From Roseburia zhanii (GTDB lineage: Bacteria; Bacillota; Clostridia; Lachnospirales; Lachnospiraceae), in NCBI RefSeq assembly GCF_014287635.1, contig NZ_JACOPH010000005.1, forward strand, positions 124,001 to 188,000: 64,000 nt of DNA. The letters run 5' to 3'. The translations under genes were made by a program, and so were the position numbers. Under the pieces are notes generated by a model that did no database searches, was not told where the DNA came from, and was given only the letters and a program-made list of their open reading frames with translations. Of the stretch, positions 1 through 7,065 are shown piece after piece (position 1 is the first letter of the stretch; every line of letters starts with the position of its first letter).

Positions 1-1001
1 AAAGTGAAGAAATTTGTGTGTGCATTGTTTCAATAACTATAAAGGCAAGAACGGCAAAGCATGCATCCAACAGTAATGCGGCTGATTTTTCCGGCACCGA
101 GATTTTGCGAAACAAATGGCGACACGGCATTTCCGATGGATACAAATATCAGTGAAAAAACATTTTCAACTCTCATCGTTGCCGCATATCCTGCGAGTGC
201 TTGCGTGCCAAACGGATTTACAACCGCTTGCACAATCATCATACCGATTGATACGGTTGATTGTTGAAGGATAGACGGAACGGCGATTTTAAGCATTGTA
301 CGCAGTTCTTTTTTGTCAAACCAATGAAACAAACTTGCATATTTTCGCATACGGTAAAGAAAAATCAAAAGCGAAAGTACGGCTGAAATACCTTGTGCAA
401 TAAGAGTGGCAAAAGCTGCACTGAATACTCCGAGTTTAAGACCTCCCACCATCAAAAGGTCCATAATGATATTCAAAACAGACGAAAATATTAAAAGCCA
501 TAACGGGATTTTTGATTCACCGATTGAAGTGAACATGGTTGACAGAATATTATACATAAATAAAAATGGAAAGCCAACAAAATAGATACGTAAGTACAGC
601 ACCGCATCTTTCATTATATCCGCAGGCGTTTGCAGTATGCTCATCATCCAATGAGAAGTGCAAAATCCAAAAACACCGAGAAATACGCTTAAAAGCAAAA
701 AACTTATTAAAGAAGTAGAAACGATTGTTTTCATCTTCCCGTAATCCTGAGCACCAAAATAACGGCTTACAAGTACACCTGCGCCTACACCTGCACCGAG
801 TGCTATGCAAATAAAAACATTCGTAAGTGCGGCACAGGCACCGACGGCCGCAAGCGCAGATGAGCCTACAAATTGACCGACGATGATTGAATCAGCCATA
901 TTGTAAACTTGTTGAAAAAAGCTGCCTAAAATCATAGGCATTGCAAAAACAGTCAACGCTTTTAGGGGTGGGTCTGTTATTAAATATTCGTCCTTTGTCA
1001 T
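1..1001 (-). pseudogene. MATE family multidrug efflux transporter, frameshifted and cut by the window edge
   Basis: The open frame gives 323 residues of a MATE (multi antimicrobial extrusion) cation antiporter, an inner-membrane protein normally of about 450 residues. The N-terminus matches the family well (DPPLKALTVFAMPMI, then QQVYNMADSIIVGQFVG, then several membrane helices), and a ribosome site AGGAGA precedes the ATG at 1001. After SQNLGAGKISRI near position 75 the frame runs into unrelated residues and a stop at about 30. A neighbouring frame carries on with LLDACFAVLAFIVIETM, which is MATE-like, to the window edge. Several codons seem lost between the two parts, so a small deletion broke the gene, or the sequence has an error there. 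Substrate cannot be told. Family call is firm; pseudogene status is likely. Confidence 0.75.
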
Positions 1002-1080
1002 TTTTATATTCTCCTGAACTTTGCTTGAATTATTTCTGTATAAGTTTGACTGAAATCACATCAAAAAACAATTATATTAT

Positions 1081-1132
1081 AAAAAAGCCGAACAAGCTGC
1101 TACTATCTCAGTCTGCACCCTGTTCGGCTTTT
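1081..1132 (-). terminator. Intrinsic terminator of the 1.2-3.4 kb leftward gene cluster
   Basis: GCCGAACA at 1087-1094 pairs with TGTTCGGC at 1121-1128, with A/T runs on both sides. On the minus strand the stem is followed by a run of T, so it best ends the leftward cluster above it, before the MATE gene. Confidence 0.7.
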
Positions 1133-1181
1133 GCTTTTTACTGAACAATCTCTCCCTAAACAAACGTTAAAATTATATCGT

Positions 1182-1346
1182 TTACTTGCTTTTCTTCTCT
1201 TTGCTGCGTCTCACTAATGCGATAAATAGTTCAATGACTCCGCCACATAGCCATATGATACCTAACGCAATATTTTCTGCCCAGAACCAAAACGGTGACA
1301 TAACAATCCATGTAATCGCTAAAATAAAAATACCCTTGCTTCTCAT
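1182..1346 (-). CDS. Small membrane protein, 54 residues
   Basis: This short reading frame starts at ATG 1346 behind a strong ribosome site (AGGAGGG, about 5 bases upstream) and encodes 54 residues. Residues 5 to 46 are almost all hydrophobic (two likely membrane segments around ILAITWIVM and IIWLCGGVIELFIAL), followed by a basic tail RRSKEKKSK, the usual inside-positive end. It lies in the same direction as the PPC-domain gene to its right (46-base gap) and just before a terminator. I do not recognise a named family; function unknown. The good ribosome site and clean topology make a real gene likely. Confidence 0.6.
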   Translation of the reverse strand: MRSKGIFILAITWIVMSPFWFWAENIALGIIWLCGGVIELFIALVRRSKEKKSK

Positions 1347-1392
1347 GATTTCCCTCCTGAAACTCCCGATTCTTCACATGCGTTCAACGCAT

Positions 1393-1815
1393 CTAATCAA
1401 ACTTAAATACATTAAGCCCTGTTTCTTCATCATAAATTCTGTCAACTTTTCCATCAATGACCGTAATTACCATCTCACAGGTTGCACTCACGACAGCTCT
1501 GTTCAGATGCCCTCCAAACGCTTCACCTTTCTCATTTCCGACACTCATATGAAGATGCGCATAATATTCTCCATCCATTGTATTGATCGTACCTGTCAGT
1601 GATGCAATTTCATAATACCCTTTAAAACTGTTTGAGTAATATTTCTTCTCATCTGTCTTATATACTCCGATTGTGAAATCATTGATAGCTCCAAGAGCAT
1701 TGATACTGGCAAGCTTTATATTCTCATTTATAGCAATTGCTTTCAGTTGCTCTAAAACCTCCTCCCCTTTGTCAATTCTCGCTATTATTACATTATCAAA
1801 TTTTCTGTATTCCAT
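1393..1815 (-). CDS. PPC/DUF296 domain DNA-binding family protein
   Basis: The 140-residue product is a single PPC (plants and prokaryotes conserved, DUF296) domain. The family signature is visible at residues 87-104: HLHMSVGNEKGEAFGGHL, whose His residues are thought to bind metal in family structures. The bacterial forms are small trimeric proteins annotated as DNA-binding by analogy to plant AT-hook proteins; their real role is mostly unknown, and this one has no AT-hook. The start ATG follows GGGAG. It sits in a leftward group of unrelated small genes, so context does not suggest a substrate or target. Confidence 0.85.
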   Translation of the reverse strand: MEYRKFDNVIIARIDKGEEVLEQLKAIAINENIKLASINALGAINDFTIGVYKTDEKKYYSNSFKGYYEIASLTGTINTMDGEYYAHLHMSVGNEKGEAFGGHLNRAVVSATCEMVITVIDGKVDRIYDEETGLNVFKFD

Positions 1816-1994
1816 TTTGTTTCTCCCATCTGTTAGTATCTTATTACTGCCTGTATTTTTTTCAAGAAATTCCGATTGTTGCTTACATTATACTTCGTCC
1901 ATCTCTCTAAGGACAGTGGGATGTTGTGATGAAAGTGAGAGAGATCGCTTACCTGTCAGACAATTTATCTTACTATATTTTTTGCACGATAAAT

Positions 1995-2597
1995 TTACTG
2001 ATTTAATATCTCTGCAATCGTGTTTGGTGCATATTTATTGAGTTCATGTCCTGCATTTGGAACGATGTGCAAAGTAGCTTGGGGTAGCAATTCTTTTAGT
2101 CTTTTAGAAGCCTTTAGATTGGCAGTATCCTTTTTGCCACACAAAATTGTTACTGGACAACGAATATTATTTAATTGCAAAGTAAAATCCAATGACCGCA
2201 TAGAGTGAGCCAATTTTATGGTGCTGCTTTTTGATAGTCCCATACTTTCAAAAACCTTGTTTGGCATACAACGGAAGATAAGATTTTGAAAATCTATCAG
2301 TAAACTTGGAACTTTATATTGTGCGCCAATCAAAACCAGCGAATCCACTTTTTCCTCATGTCGAATAGCAAAATCAATCGCAAGAAGCGCACCTAACGAA
2401 AGACCGCAGATACGAAGCGGCTCTTTTACTTCTGAATACCTCTGTTCTAAATCACCCAAAATCTGCGAATAGGATATTTCATCTTCTGTTGAAGAAAAAA
2501 GTTCTGGGCAATCGACATCAGAAATTGATAGTTGTTGGACTACTTCTTTCCAGTCCTGTGCCGTTTGTCCCAACCCATGTAAAAAAACAGTTTTCAT
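1995..2597 (-). CDS. Alpha/beta hydrolase
   Basis: A 200-residue alpha/beta hydrolase. The start is the ATG at 2597, which has AGGAGG at good spacing, and gives the usual beginning MKTVFLHGLGQTAQDW with the oxyanion-hole HG motif; a longer frame upstream lacks a ribosome site. The catalytic triad can be placed: nucleophile Ser67 in GLSLG, Asp157 in GKKDT, His184 in AGHEL. No signal peptide, so it acts in the cytoplasm. Substrate is unknown; family members of this size are esterases or small-molecule hydrolases. It is part of the AT-rich accessory stretch at the left of the window. Confidence 0.85.
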   Translation of the reverse strand: MKTVFLHGLGQTAQDWKEVVQQLSISDVDCPELFSSTEDEISYSQILGDLEQRYSEVKEPLRICGLSLGALLAIDFAIRHEEKVDSLVLIGAQYKVPSLLIDFQNLIFRCMPNKVFESMGLSKSSTIKLAHSMRSLDFTLQLNNIRCPVTILCGKKDTANLKASKRLKELLPQATLHIVPNAGHELNKYAPNTIAEILNQ

Positions 2598-2651
2598 TAA
2601 ACGCCTCCTAAGCTCAAGATAACCATCAATGCACAAACAAACTTGAATTTC

Positions 2652-3074
2652 TTAAATTCGATATATCATATCACCTATATTCCAAATTCTCATGATTCCA
2701 AAAAGCGAATCGTTCTCTGCTTGCCAAATGTATCCCTGAAATGTTATATCATATCCGCAATATCCCTCTGTAACGATTTCAAATTCTGCATTAGGGTATA
2801 GCTTCTTAAATTCATCAAAAGATAATTCTTTACCAGAAAAAGATTTCACTTCGTTATACCCGTATGGAGCGTTAAATACCATAATATTGCACTCTTCTTT
2901 ATCAATATTTGTAAATTCAATGATTCCCTTATACCACTTTTCTTCATTATCAGTATATTGAAATATTCGATCCATATTTAAGGATAATTTATCTTCATTA
3001 ATTTCAATCTGTAATATTCTGCTATCATGTAAGCTAAATGAAATATTACTTTTTCGGTCTCTAATATAATCCAT
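2652..3074 (-). CDS. Hypothetical protein, 140 residues
   Basis: A soluble 140-residue protein rich in acidic and aromatic residues, with a ribosome site GGAG upstream of ATG 3074. The pattern (short beta-like segments, NAPYGYNEVKSFSGKELSFDEFKKLYP, then EGYCGYDITFQGYIW) looks like a compact single domain; small proteins of this kind are often immunity-like or of unknown function, but I cannot assign one. No signal peptide or membrane segment. It lies between the hydrolase and a small membrane protein in the same direction with short gaps, so the three may be co-transcribed. Confidence 0.6.
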   Translation of the reverse strand: MDYIRDRKSNISFSLHDSRILQIEINEDKLSLNMDRIFQYTDNEEKWYKGIIEFTNIDKEECNIMVFNAPYGYNEVKSFSGKELSFDEFKKLYPNAEFEIVTEGYCGYDITFQGYIWQAENDSLFGIMRIWNIGDMIYRI

Positions 3075-3104
3075 ATCCTTAATCTCCGTAAATTCTGATT
3101 CTGC

Positions 3105-3392
3105 TTATTTGTTTTTTGCTTTGGCTAATGCAACAAGATTGAGAATCATTGTAATGGAAACCAATGCGACAGAAGCAATCAAAACCGCACGAATAGTATC
3201 TTCAATAGCGGCATAATCACCAAGAAACACTCTGCTATTTATCTCAAATAATTGAAATACAAGAGAAATTGCACATAGTCCAAAGCTTACCAAGGTATTT
3301 TTATGGGATGTATATGCTTTCGGTGTTGCAATCGCCAAGCCTGCAAACAGCCAAGCACACGCACCTAAAATAAGGCTTCCAATGTTCAGCAT
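3105..3392 (-). CDS. Small integral membrane protein, three predicted helices
   Basis: A 95-residue hydrophobic protein. Three membrane segments can be seen: residues about 4-22 (IGSLILGACAWLFAGLAI), 33-48 (TLVSFGLCAISLVFQLF) and 66-88 (IRAVLIASVALVSITMILNLV), ending in a basic tail KAKNK. The ATG at 3392 follows AAAGGAG. It has no family I can name. It heads the leftward group 3.4 to 1.2 kb and is the gene nearest the DUF6061-like gene and integrase remnant. Confidence 0.65.
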   Translation of the reverse strand: MLNIGSLILGACAWLFAGLAIATPKAYTSHKNTLVSFGLCAISLVFQLFEINSRVFLGDYAAIEDTIRAVLIASVALVSITMILNLVALAKAKNK

Positions 3393-3506
3393 ACAACCAC
3401 TCCTTTGTCAAATTCTAATTTGATAGTCTCTTGAACAAGGCTACCATATGAGTAATTTTACCATATATTCATCCATAAGGCATCTAAAATTTTCACGATT
3501 GATTTA

Positions 3507-3743
3507 TCACACATCTAAACAATCTTCCGCATTCACCCAATCTTGCATCTCACCCGTCAAAGCCAACCTGGCATACCCTATAGAGTTGTCAATGGCAAGA
3601 GCATTTAATGCACACTGAGAATTAGGCGTGGTCTTCAATCCATCCTCTGCCTTATTACAGTCAATTCGTAAAAACATATTATCAAAAGCGGTTATATCAA
3701 TGCTATTGCAATGTTGATTATATGTAGCATATATAAATCTCAT
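3507..3743 (-). CDS. DUF6061-like small protein
   Basis: A 78-residue protein with the layout of the DUF6061 family: an N-terminal part like YATYNQHCNSIDITAFDN, then FLRIDCNKAEDGL, then AIDNSIGYARLAL. These are known to me only as proteins of unknown function often found near mobile elements of gut Clostridia. The start codon directly abuts the break point of the integrase remnant on the other strand (3740), which supports a mobile-element origin. No good ribosome site is visible upstream of the ATG, so the gene may have lost its original leader. Confidence 0.55.
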   Translation of the reverse strand: MRFIYATYNQHCNSIDITAFDNMFLRIDCNKAEDGLKTTPNSQCALNALAIDNSIGYARLALTGEMQDWVNAEDCLDV

Positions 3744-3886
3744 TGCTTATCAATATGGACTTCCCCCCTATACTGATAGCTGAACGCATCGATGACACTG
3801 TGGAAATGGTCAACCGGATTTATGGTCATCTGTACCCCAGCAGACACAGAGAAGTAGCCGATCAGTTAGAAAAACTGATTTTCTAG
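3740..3886 (+). pseudogene. C-terminal remnant of a tyrosine recombinase (phage/transposon integrase)
   Basis: Read in the frame beginning at 3740, the DNA encodes about 48 residues ending in a TAG at 3884: SLLINMDFPPILIAER, then MVNRIYGHLYPSRHREVADQLEKLIF. This is the conserved end of site-specific tyrosine integrases, with the YxHLYP motif that follows the active-site region. An upstream stop codon in the same frame (3734) and loss of the rest of the gene show it is a fragment. The catalytic Tyr may be the Y of IYGHLYP. It marks the likely edge of a decayed integrated element. Confidence 0.75.
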
Positions 3887-3901
3887 TACCAAATTAGTAC
3901 C

Positions 3902-3947
3902 AAAAAAGGCTTATTCACGAAAAATATCCCGATGAATAAGCCTTTTT
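3902..3947 (+). terminator. Intrinsic terminator
   Basis: A 14-bp stem (AAGGCTTATTCA paired with TGAATAAGCCTT) with a 15-base loop and T-run, directly after the integrase remnant and before the DUF1836 promoter. It insulates the core genes to the right. Confidence 0.75.
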
Positions 3948-3949
3948 CC

Positions 3950-3978
3950 TTGTCATATAGTTTTAAATACTATATAAT
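3950..3978 (+). promoter_or_regulatory. Sigma-A promoter for the DUF1836 gene
   Basis: TTGTCA at 3950-3955, a 17-base spacer, and a perfect TATAAT at 3973-3978, 19 bases ahead of the ATG at 3997 with GAGGTG between as ribosome site. Confidence 0.7.
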
Positions 3979-3996
3979 GTATTCCGAGGTGATAAA

Positions 3997-4647
3997 ATGT
4001 CAAACGATATCCATGAATTTTTAAGAGAAGTACTTGATAAACTTCAGAAAATTGATTATGTAAAACCGGAGGAATTACCAAACATTGATTTATATATGGA
4101 TCAGGTCACTACTTTTATGGACTCCCAGTTAGCTTCTACCAAACGGCACGAAGATGATAAGATTCTGACAAAGACAATGATCAACAATTATGCAAAGAAC
4201 AATCTTCTTCCACCGCCAGCGAAAAAGAAATATTCCAAAGAGCATATCTTAGCACTTTTATTTATCTACTATTTTAAAAGCCTGCTAAGTATCAGCGATA
4301 TCCAGAATATTCTAAATCCGATCACGGATAAATATTTCGGCAACACAGACGGGCTTTCTTTACAGGATATTTATAATGAAGTATTCGGTTTAGAACATGA
4401 AGAGATCCAGCATATTTTAAAAGATCTTGCAAAGAAATATAAGACAAGCTTAAAGACATTTAAGGATGTTCCGGAAGATGAAGCAGAACCATTACATAAG
4501 TTTGCTTTTATCTGTATGTTAAGTTTTGATGTCTATATCAAAAAAATGATCATTGAGCAGACGATCGATAAACTCGCTGCTTCTTCTGATACCACAAAGA
4601 AATCAAAAAGAACTTCTTCGAAAACAATGCATAAAGAAAAGGAATAG
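3997..4647 (+). CDS. DUF1836 domain-containing protein
   Basis: A 216-residue cytoplasmic protein with the DUF1836 core at residues about 55-190. The hallmark is LTKTMINNYAKNNLLPPP followed by KKKYSKEHILALLFIYYFK, which resembles a MerR-like winged helix start followed by a helical effector domain. The family is common in Lachnospiraceae and Bacilli and is thought to be a transcription regulator, but targets are unknown. The C-terminus is a basic, Ser/Lys-rich tail. It is monocistronic: own promoter upstream, and a bidirectional terminator that overlaps its last codons. Confidence 0.85.
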   Translation: MSNDIHEFLREVLDKLQKIDYVKPEELPNIDLYMDQVTTFMDSQLASTKRHEDDKILTKTMINNYAKNNLLPPPAKKKYSKEHILALLFIYYFKSLLSISDIQNILNPITDKYFGNTDGLSLQDIYNEVFGLEHEEIQHILKDLAKKYKTSLKTFKDVPEDEAEPLHKFAFICMLSFDVYIKKMIIEQTIDKLAASSDTTKKSKRTSSKTMHKEKE

Positions 4648-4672
4648 GCAAACCTGCCTATTCCTTTTCTTT
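4633..4672 (+). terminator. Bidirectional terminator shared by DUF1836 and YerC-like genes
   Basis: A perfect 17-bp stem (4633-4649 with 4656-4672) whose AT-rich base supplies the T-runs on both strands. It overlaps the 3' ends of both convergent genes, including their last codons. Confidence 0.8.
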
Positions 4673-4957
4673 ATGTTCTAACCGTTCAAATACCATATCA
4701 TATCCATCATTTCCATAATTTAAGGAACGGTTCACCCTGCTGATCGTTGCTGTTGATGCCCCTGTTTTTTCCGCAATGTCTAAGTAGGTCTTTTGTTCCC
4801 TTAACATATGTGCTACTTCGAATCGCTGGGACAGGGAAAGCAGTTCATTTACCGTACAGACATCTTCAAAAAATGTATAACACTCCTCTTTATCTTTAAG
4901 ACTTAATATCGCATCAAACAAATGATCCACTTCTTCGGTTCTTATTTTTTTGCTCAT
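4658..4957 (-). CDS. YerC/YecD family TrpR-like DNA-binding protein
   Basis: A 99-residue protein of the YerC/YecD family, related to the Trp repressor fold. The helix-turn-helix is visible at residues about 56-80 (KTYLDIAEKTGASTATISRVNRSL). I chose the ATG at 4957 because AGGAG lies 7 bases upstream; a TTG six bases earlier is too close to the ribosome site. Family members are stand-alone regulators with little known about targets; a role in sensing an amino acid is only an analogy to TrpR. It is divergent from the substrate-binding lipoprotein gene, with a 200-base shared upstream region. Confidence 0.85.
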   Translation of the reverse strand: MSKKIRTEEVDHLFDAILSLKDKEECYTFFEDVCTVNELLSLSQRFEVAHMLREQKTYLDIAEKTGASTATISRVNRSLNYGNDGYDMVFERLEHKEKE

Positions 4958-5025
4958 GCCCAATCTCCTTTTTATATCTTCTGTAACAATCTGATCTCTT
5001 TCAGGTTACAACGTTTTTCTCTTTT

Positions 5026-5110
5026 AATTTTAGCACATTAAAGCATGGACGTAAACAGGAAAATATCCTGCAGCATGATGATAAATTTTAAAGATAAATT
5101 TTAGCACATT
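5026..5110. repeat. 14-bp direct repeat in the divergent intergenic region
   Basis: AATTTTAGCACATT occurs exactly at 5026-5039 and 5097-5110, starts 71 bases apart. The second copy lies just upstream of a possible -10 (TATAAT near 5135) of the lipoprotein gene. It may be a pair of regulator sites, or chance in AT-rich DNA. Confidence 0.45.
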
Positions 5111-5165
5111 TTTCCCATGTATTCATATAGTATTCTATAATCTGTTTTTTAGGGAGGATATTCCA

Positions 5166-6203
5166 TTGTCATTTCATATTCATTTTTATAAGCGTAAAGT
5201 ATCTGTGCTTATTGCTGTTGCACTCTGCATCTCTATGCTTGCAGGGTGTACCGTTTCCAAAGAAAAAGATGCCGTTTCAAATGGCGAAGGTGAAAAAGTT
5301 GTCTTAAACGAGGTCGCACATTCTATTTTCTATGCACCTATGTACGCAGCGATTGAAAATGGTTATTTTAAAGATTCGGGTATTGACTTAGAACTTGTGA
5401 CCGGATTTGGTGCTGACAAAACCATGACGGCTGTGATCTCCGGTGAAGCAGACATCGGTTTCATGGGTCCGGAAACAACGGTCTATGCTTATAATGAAGG
5501 TTCTGCCGATGTCGTCAAAAACTTTGCACAGCTTACCCAGCGTGCCGGAAACTTTCTGATCGCAAGGGAGCAGGTCGAAAACTTTTCATGGAGTGACTTA
5601 AAAGGAAAAACTGTTCTTGGCGGCAGGGCAGGTGGTATGCCGGAAATGGTATTTGAATTTGTTTTAAAGAAAAATAATATCAATCCTGCCGCAGACCTTA
5701 CGATCAACCAGAATATTGATTTTGGTTCTACTGCTGCTGCATTTTCAGGCGGACAGGGAGATTATACGGTTGAATTTGAGCCGAGTGCGACTGCCCTTGA
5801 ATCCGAAGGCGCCGGCTTTGTTGTGGCTTCTTTAGGTGTCGATTCCGGCTATGTTCCGTATACTGCTTTTTCTGCAAAAGAAAGTTATATCAATGAGAAC
5901 TCTGATCTGATCTGTGCTTTTACAAGTGCCCTGCAAAAAGGTATGGAATATGTCAACAGCCATGACAGCACAGAAATTGCAAAAGTGATCGCACCACAGT
6001 TTCCTGATACAGATGAATCAGTGATCGCAGCGATCGTTGAACGCTACCATGCACAGGATACATGGAAAACAGACCTCATTTTTACCGAAGATGCTTATAC
6101 ACTCCTGTTAGATATCTTAGAAGAAGCCGGTCAGTTAAGTGACAGACCTGCATATGAAGATCTGATCACAACAGAATTTGCCAATAAAGCAGCAAAAAAA
6201 TAA
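5166..6203 (+). CDS. ABC transporter substrate-binding lipoprotein (NMT1/THI5-like fold)
   Basis: A 345-residue secreted lipoprotein: basic N-terminus, hydrophobic stretch and lipobox LAGC with the acylated Cys at 28. The mature part has the NMT1/SsuA/ThiY-type pattern (HSIFYAPMYAAIENGYFKDSGIDLELV, then GEADIGFMGPETTVYAY). The start is TTG at 5166, eight bases after GGAGG; no in-frame ATG has a site. Relatives deliver sulfonates, nitrate-like anions, pyrimidine precursors of thiamin or other small molecules to an ABC permease. No permease or ATPase is adjacent and no thiamin riboswitch is seen in the leader, so the substrate is unknown. Confidence 0.85.
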   Translation: MSFHIHFYKRKVSVLIAVALCISMLAGCTVSKEKDAVSNGEGEKVVLNEVAHSIFYAPMYAAIENGYFKDSGIDLELVTGFGADKTMTAVISGEADIGFMGPETTVYAYNEGSADVVKNFAQLTQRAGNFLIAREQVENFSWSDLKGKTVLGGRAGGMPEMVFEFVLKKNNINPAADLTINQNIDFGSTAAAFSGGQGDYTVEFEPSATALESEGAGFVVASLGVDSGYVPYTAFSAKESYINENSDLICAFTSALQKGMEYVNSHDSTEIAKVIAPQFPDTDESVIAAIVERYHAQDTWKTDLIFTEDAYTLLLDILEEAGQLSDRPAYEDLITTEFANKAAKK

Positions 6204-6214
6204 ATCATAGCCTA

Positions 6215-6260
6215 AAAACCGCCGGAACCGGTCATTTTGTCACCTGTTCCGACGGTTTCT
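6215..6260. terminator. Bidirectional terminator
   Basis: AAACCGCCGGAAC pairs with GTTCCGACGGTTT around an 18-base loop. T-runs follow on both strands, so it can end both the lipoprotein gene and the leftward aminotransferase operon. Confidence 0.7.
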
Positions 6261-6285
6261 TATTGTCCGCTAGGAATCACTGTTT

Positions 6286-6540
6286 TTAACATTCATATGC
6301 CACATCCATATATGTAAATTCTTGTAATTCTGCCACGATTTCATCTAAAATATCTCCGTCTGCCTGAATATGCAGCATCATCGGACGCTGTAATGACAGG
6401 CTGTACAAACCTAACAATGATTTTGCATCAACATAATTATGTCCGACTTCAATATCAAAATCACATTCATATTTTGTGATCTTTTTGTTGAAACGCATAA
6501 TATCCTGTGTAGAACGTAGTTGAATCTTCATATCTTTCAT
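6286..6540 (-). CDS. HPr-like protein lacking the phosphorylatable histidine
   Basis: An 84-residue HPr-fold protein. Aligned without gaps to HPr, the segment TKYECDFDIEVGHNYVDAKSLLGLYSL matches the SKYDADV...KSIMGVMSL region, so Ser41 corresponds to the regulatory Ser46. At the active-site position His15 there is Ser10, and the surrounding HARPA is not conserved, so it cannot carry phosphate in the usual PTS relay. This resembles Bacillus Crh, a regulatory HPr paralogue that lacks His15 but keeps Ser46, though it may be an independent lineage. A role in carbon regulation is inference. It is the last gene after aspartate-type aminotransferase, hisC and a COG2426 membrane protein. Confidence 0.75.
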   Translation of the reverse strand: MKDMKIQLRSTQDIMRFNKKITKYECDFDIEVGHNYVDAKSLLGLYSLSLQRPMMLHIQADGDILDEIVAELQEFTYMDVAYEC

Positions 6541-6585
6541 AATATACCTGCTCTCCTTCTCTGCAAACCTGCAGTTTATACTCTC

Positions 6586-7053
6586 TTACATAAATAATCC
6601 GACACCTGCCACACTGACAAGCAACATAATGATCCCTGCAAGAAGAACCCCTAACATAACAGCCAAAATACTGGATTTAAAATCCATGTCTAAAATACTT
6701 GCTGCTAATGTGCCTGTCCATGCACCTGTTCCCGGAAGCGGAATCCCTACAAATAACAACAGTGCCAAAAATAATCCTCTTCCAGCTTTCGCCTGCAGTT
6801 TCTGTCCACCCTTTTCGCCTTTTTCCAAACAAAATGTAAAGAACTTTCCGATGACCAGCTTATCTGCGCCCCACTCTAATACTTTTCGTGCAAACAGATA
6901 AATTATCGGAACCGGCAGCATATTTCCAAGAATACAGACCATGTAAGACGGTATCAATGGAAGTGAAAGAATCTGTGATACCGGAATTGCTCCTCGCAGT
7001 TCAATCAGCGGAACCATGGAAATAAAGAAAATATACAAATACTTTTTTAACAT
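6586..7053 (-). CDS. COG2426 small multidrug export family membrane protein
   Basis: A 155-residue integral membrane protein of the Sm_multidrug_ex (COG2426) family. The N-terminus has the typical MVPLIELRGAIPVSQ, and a second signature, FVGIPLPGTGAWTG, is at about residues 102-115, with four or five hydrophobic segments in total. Despite the family name, transport of drugs is unproven; function is unknown. It starts 12 bases after the hisC stop, so it is translated from the same message. Confidence 0.85.
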   Translation of the reverse strand: MLKKYLYIFFISMVPLIELRGAIPVSQILSLPLIPSYMVCILGNMLPVPIIYLFARKVLEWGADKLVIGKFFTFCLEKGEKGGQKLQAKAGRGLFLALLLFVGIPLPGTGAWTGTLAASILDMDFKSSILAVMLGVLLAGIIMLLVSVAGVGLFM

Positions 7054-7065
7054 CTGTTTCTCCTA

